Positions 7,103-9,175 of a stretch of DNA of 9,175 nt are shown piece by piece (within the stretch, counting starts at the first letter, position 1; each line of letters begins with the position of its first letter). Both the position numbers and the translations under genes were made by a program. The notes under the pieces were generated by a model. It made no database searches. It saw only the letters and a list, made by a program, of their open reading frames with translations, and was not told the DNA's origin. The stretch comes from Synechococcus sp. PL34863bin_39 (GTDB lineage: Bacteria > Cyanobacteriota > Cyanobacteriia > PCC-6307 > Cyanobiaceae), in the NCBI GenBank assembly GCA_011523155.1, contig WTHL01000297.1, forward strand, positions 1-9,175, given 5' to 3'.

Positions 7103-7309
7103 TCAAGCAAGAGGTGCTGCGTTCACCATGGCACGGAGCACCAGCACCATGCTGATCATTCCGCTGATCAAGGCGCCGAGCAGGGCCACAGCCGTGACGG
7201 GGTTGCTGCGCCGGCGCGCCAGGGGTTCGGCCACGGAGTTGAGGACCCCGAGGGTGAACGCGATCAGATAGCGCGGATAGCGCGTCACGTTGACGAAAAA
7301 CTCCCGCAT
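7103..7309 (-). CDS. ycf33: Ycf33 (DUF751) small membrane protein
   Basis: 68-aa protein of the Ycf33/DUF751 family found in cyanobacteria and some algal plastids; its function is not established. Seen here: a short N-terminus MREFFVNVTRYPRY, a first hydrophobic stretch at about 13-30 (YLIAFTLGVLNSVAEPLA), the basic turn ARRRSNP (31-37) and a second, strongly hydrophobic segment at about 38-62, suggesting a two-pass membrane hairpin, most likely in the thylakoid or plasma membrane. The ATG at 7309 is chosen because the family begins at MREFF; a GTG at 7360 in the same frame would add 17 polar residues and run into the gst upstream region. AGGAG precedes the ATG but at very short spacing. It is the first gene of the minus-strand cluster with rbfA, nagZ, the glycosyltransferase and hemD. 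Confidence 0.88.
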   Translation of the reverse strand: MREFFVNVTRYPRYLIAFTLGVLNSVAEPLARRRSNPVTAVALLGALISGMISMVLVLRAMVNAAPLA

Positions 7310-7368
7310 GCTCCTGGCGATCCCTGAAATCCGATGGCTACTCTGCCGTTCCCAGGGCACGATCGGCC
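7310..7368. promoter_or_regulatory. Divergent intergenic region between ycf33 and gst
   Basis: 59 bp of noncoding DNA separate the first gene of the long minus-strand cluster from gst on the plus strand, so promoters for both are expected here or just inside the genes. A TACTCT at 7339-7344 could be a -10 for gst, without a matching -35. No other regulatory site is clear. Confidence 0.4.
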
Positions 7369-8094
7369 ATGTTGGAGCTCCATCAGTTCCGTCACTCAGC
7401 CTTTTGTCTGAAGGTTCGCCTGGTGCTTCAGGCCAAATCCCTCAGCTACCGCGTGGTTGAGGTGGTTCCTGGTGTGGGTCAGATCGATGTCTTCCGGCTG
7501 TCCGGACAACGGCAGGTCCCCGTACTTGTTGACGGAGACTCCGTGATCGCCGACTCCAGCGCTATCGCGCGTCACCTTGAGGAACGGCACCCTGTGCCTG
7601 CGCTGCTGCCCTCCGATCCCCAGGAACGGGCGCAGGTTCACCTGATCGAAGACTGGGCGGACACCACCCTGGCCAACGCCGCCAGGATGGCCTTGGCGCA
7701 GGCTGCTGCTGTTGACAGCACCATGCGGGACGCGCTGTTGCCGGATGCCCTGCCCTCACCCCTGCGCTCGACCGTGGCGGCACTTCCCGGTGGCTGGCTT
7801 CAGGGTCTCGGGGACGTGGTGGATCAAGGACAGCGAGCCGCCATGCTGTCCAGCCTGATTCAGCTGTCAGACACCGTGGCGGATGGGCCCTGGCTCGTCG
7901 GAAACGCCATGAGTCTTGCCGATCTCTCCGTCGCCGCTCAGTTGTCTCTGCTGCGCTTTCCCACCTCTGCCGGCCCTGTGCTGGCCGGCAGAGGTGTCGC
8001 CGGCCTCAGCGACCACCCGCGACTGGAGGCTCTCTTCAGGTGGCGTGATCAGCTGGAGGCCCAGTTGATGCAGTCGGATCCGGCTGTGGTGTGA
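7369..8094 (+). CDS. Glutathione S-transferase family protein
   Basis: 241-aa protein with the two-domain GST layout. Residues 1-75 are the thioredoxin-like glutathione domain: LHQFRHSAFCLKVRLVLQAK (3-22) carries the active-site region with S10 and C13, RQVPVLVDGDSVIADSSAI (48-66) has the cis-proline P51 and the glutathione-binding DSSAI. The all-helical C-terminal domain follows, with the helix 6 N-cap motif in LVGNAMSLADLSVAAQLSLL. Family roles are glutathione conjugation or thiol chemistry of electrophiles in the cytosol; the substrate here cannot be told. The ATG at 7369 gives a normal start to the domain. A 14-bp perfect hairpin lies within codons 198-210, and the last 59 bp overlap the next gene on the opposite strand. 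The C-terminal tail after about residue 232 is not expected to matter for the fold. Confidence 0.9.
   Translation: MLELHQFRHSAFCLKVRLVLQAKSLSYRVVEVVPGVGQIDVFRLSGQRQVPVLVDGDSVIADSSAIARHLEERHPVPALLPSDPQERAQVHLIEDWADTTLANAARMALAQAAAVDSTMRDALLPDALPSPLRSTVAALPGGWLQGLGDVVDQGQRAAMLSSLIQLSDTVADGPWLVGNAMSLADLSVAAQLSLLRFPTSAGPVLAGRGVAGLSDHPRLEALFRWRDQLEAQLMQSDPAVV
7962..7996. repeat. Perfect 14-bp inverted repeat in the 3' part of gst
   Basis: Left arm 7962-7975 (CACCTCTGCCGGCC) and right arm 7983-7996 (GGCCGGCAGAGGTG) are exact reverse complements around a 7-base loop, CTGTGCT. It is by far the strongest hairpin I noticed. It encodes the TSAGPVLAGRG region of GST. For the minus-strand gene ending at 8036 it lies about 40 bases past the stop codon, where a terminator or 3'-stabilising stem would be expected. 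No T-run follows on either strand. Confidence 0.75.
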
Positions 8095-8764
8095 GGGTGA
8101 GCGCGAATCTGCTGACGCTCACCGGATCAGCCTGAAGTGTTTCCCCCGGGGGTGGGAAACGGGCCTGCCACTGTTGTGCACAGATCCTGGTGCTGTCCCG
8201 GTCGCAGCGCTGGTAGCGGCTAAGAGTTTCGATCCGGCTGATGCGTGGAGCCCCGGGGCCGTGCAGGATCTGGAGCACCAGTTCATCGCTCTGGAACACC
8301 GCCGCACCCAGGTTGCTCTGACGGCGACCGATCACCGTGGTTTCCAGCTGTCGGTCCCCTGACAAACGGGCCAGCTGACGATTCACCTGCCCTGGAGCCT
8401 GTTCCACCGTCAGGAGCTGATCCCCGAGCAGCACCCGACCGATCGACTTGGCATTGAAGACGCGATCGCCGACAACGCCAGGTCCGCCGCGTTCGGCGGT
8501 GGTGAAACGGGCGCTGTGGACCAGGCTGCTGTCGTCACTCAGGTCGATGCTCTCCACCGTCCAGGTGCCCGCAAACCATTGCGGGTACAGGAGATCGTCC
8601 GATCGTCGAGGTCGTGGCAACGCTGCCGGCAGCTGCCACTCCGGCCATGCGAGCTGGCGTTGACTGAGCCAATCCCCCGAACCCCAGGCAGCAGGTGCGG
8701 CGGTGAGAAGCAGGGCTGGCACCCCCAGCAGGCTGATGATCAGGGTCAGCAAGCGGCCTCTCAT
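8036..8764 (-). CDS. Conserved exported cyanobacterial protein, probably DUF6816 family
   Basis: 242 aa of unknown function. Residues 1-28 form a Sec signal peptide (MRGRLL, a long Leu/Ile-rich core, cleavage probable after AWG at 28), so the product should reach the periplasm or thylakoid lumen. The mature part has the block YPQWFAGTWTVES (60-72), GPGVVGDRVFN (94-104), a NRQ at 128-130, VIGRR (144-148) and FQSDELVLQ (157-165). The GTW motif and strand-rich pattern suggest a lipocalin-like barrel, as an inference. C187 and C195 could form a disulfide. DUF6816 is my recollection of this cyanobacterial/plastid family, not a search result. The start is fixed by the signal peptide and by a Shine-Dalgarno AGAGGA (complement of 8771-8776) that lies inside crr7. 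Residues 224-242, rich in Pro, Thr and Ala, overlap gst and look like unconstrained tail. Confidence 0.82.
   Translation of the reverse strand: MRGRLLTLIISLLGVPALLLTAAPAAWGSGDWLSQRQLAWPEWQLPAALPRPRRSDDLLYPQWFAGTWTVESIDLSDDSSLVHSARFTTAERGGPGVVGDRVFNAKSIGRVLLGDQLLTVEQAPGQVNRQLARLSGDRQLETTVIGRRQSNLGAAVFQSDELVLQILHGPGAPRISRIETLSRYQRCDRDSTRICAQQWQARFPPPGETLQADPVSVSRFALTLTPQPDPTASTGPPADHAT
8139..8160. repeat. Inverted repeat downstream of the gst stop
   Basis: A perfect 7-bp stem (GTTTCCC / GGGAAAC) with an 8-base GC-rich loop begins 45 bases after the gst stop codon, inside the oppositely oriented exported-protein gene. It mirrors the hairpin that follows the other convergent gene. No T-run follows. 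Confidence 0.4.
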
Positions 8765-9026
8765 GTCTGATCCTCTGATCCGTGCCTGTGATCACTACGT
8801 GGTGCTGGAGCCTGGGACGGCGGAGCAGCTCCTCAGTTCCGACGACACCCTGGCATGGCTGAAGGGGCACCTGGGGAGGCTGGAGACGTGCCCCCAGGAC
8901 CTCAAGGGTCTTCCTCCGGACGACGCGGCGTTGCGTCTGCTGGAAACAGCCTGCGAACTGGAGCTGGAGCCGGGGCTCAGCCTCCAGTGGTTCGCGGTGC
9001 GTCTGGAGCCCCCGGGTCAGTCCTGA
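8763..9026 (+). CDS. crr7: CRR7-like NDH-1 accessory protein
   Basis: 87-aa soluble protein resembling Chlororespiratory Reduction 7. In Arabidopsis, CRR7 is needed to assemble the stromal arm of the chloroplast NDH complex; the cyanobacterial homologue is assumed to act on NDH-1 (established for plants, inferred here). Seen: SDPLIRACDHYVVLEPG (2-18), EQLLSSDDTLAWLKGHL (21-37), DLKGLPP (46-52), LLETACELELEPG (59-71) and the C-terminal LQWFAVRLEPP (74-84). The length is as expected. ATG at 8763 fits the family N-terminus; an in-frame ATG at 8736 would add nine residues and has no better ribosome site. Neither has a clear Shine-Dalgarno. The start codon shares two bases with that of the divergent exported-protein gene, and the 3' end overlaps the shikimate kinase gene by 50 bp. 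Confidence 0.85.
   Translation: MSDPLIRACDHYVVLEPGTAEQLLSSDDTLAWLKGHLGRLETCPQDLKGLPPDDAALRLLETACELELEPGLSLQWFAVRLEPPGQS
8771..8776 (-). promoter_or_regulatory. Shine-Dalgarno of the exported-protein gene, located within crr7
   Basis: AGAGGA on the minus strand, 6 bases before the ATG at 8764. It lies within codons 3-5 of crr7 on the plus strand. It is the main evidence that the exported-protein gene really begins at 8764 and so overlaps the divergent crr7 start. Confidence 0.6.
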
Positions 9027-9175
9027 GAATCGTGGGGATCCTCTCCAAGACGAGGGAGGCCACCGTCTCGGCGGTTTGATCACCGATCGGCACCTGCAGA
9101 TCGGCCTCCGCGTACAGCGGTCGCCGCTGCTCCAGGAGTCTCTGCAGAGCCTCCTCCGGATCCGGGCATGCCAGC
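8977..9175 (-). CDS. aroK: Shikimate kinase, C-terminal part (cut by window edge)
   Basis: Only the last 65 codons are in the window; the gene continues beyond 9175. Shikimate kinase phosphorylates shikimate at the 3-hydroxyl with ATP in the chorismate pathway (family knowledge). Seen: the helix EEALQRLLEQRRPLYAEADL, in which the Arg followed by PLY is the family's conserved shikimate/ATP lid region, then a strand (QVPIG) and the final helix TAETVASLVLERIPTIL. This frame has no start in the window, so it is easily missed. The last 16 or so residues, rich in Pro, Thr and Gly, follow the final helix and overlap crr7, whose stop is at 9024-9026. The P-loop and the shikimate-binding residues are outside the window. 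The identity rests on the C-terminal pattern alone, which is distinctive. Confidence 0.8.
   Translation of the reverse strand, partial: LACPDPEEALQRLLEQRRPLYAEADLQVPIGDQTAETVASLVLERIPTILRTDPGAPDAPRTTGG

Noticed and set aside
8535..9083. Minus-strand open frame of 182 codons over crr7
   Set aside because: It is in a different frame from both the exported protein and shikimate kinase, and runs antisense to crr7; the aroK frame ending at 8977 has the recognisable motifs instead.
1..9175. Mobile elements, CRISPR arrays, tRNA or rRNA genes, attachment sites
   Set aside because: No transposase or integrase motifs, spaced direct repeats, tRNA-like cloverleaf or rRNA sequence were seen on either strand; all genes look like vertically inherited core genes.

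Overview
The window looks like core chromosome of a GC-rich picocyanobacterium of the marine Synechococcus / Cyanobium type. This is inferred from the gene content: a CrtQ-type zeta-carotene desaturase, the plastid/cyanobacterial protein Ycf33, a CRR7-like NDH-1 factor, and proteins that match by eye what I remember of marine Synechococcus. Genes are packed almost without gaps. I see no insertion sequence, phage gene, tRNA, rRNA or CRISPR array, and no sign of recent transfer.

Layout. Positions 13-432 (-) encode an IscA/SufA-type Fe-S carrier, transcribed away from crtQ (526-1992, +). A 93-bp gap between them should hold both promoters. crtQ is followed by an SRPBCC/START-fold protein (2001-2450, +) and a small proline-rich lipoprotein (about 2470-2991, +). 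The lipoprotein gene runs tail-to-tail into hemD. From 7309 down to 2961 is a minus-strand cluster that reads ycf33, rbfA, nagZ (GH3 hexosaminidase), a GT2 glycosyltransferase fused to TPRs, then hemD. It has two 4-bp stop/start overlaps and is probably one operon. A 59-bp divergent gap separates ycf33 from a glutathione S-transferase-like gene (7369-8094, +).

The right end is the most compact part. From 7369 to 9175 there is no noncoding base. gst overlaps tail-to-tail by 59 bp with an exported protein gene (8036-8764, -). The start codon of that gene overlaps the start codon of crr7 (8763-9026, +) within one CATG. crr7 in turn overlaps tail-to-tail by 50 bp with the 3' end of a shikimate kinase gene (8977 to the window edge, -). 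Three of the convergent 3' ends carry inverted repeats, the strongest a perfect 14-bp stem inside gst.

Functionally this is housekeeping: carotenoid synthesis (crtQ), tetrapyrrole synthesis (hemD), Fe-S assembly, ribosome maturation (rbfA), aromatic amino acids (aroK), peptidoglycan turnover (nagZ) and NDH-1/photosynthesis accessory proteins (crr7, ycf33). I did not find a convincing new system. The points most worth a second look are the overlapping divergent start codons, the strong hairpin in gst, the GT2-TPR protein inside the housekeeping operon, and the unassigned lipoprotein.
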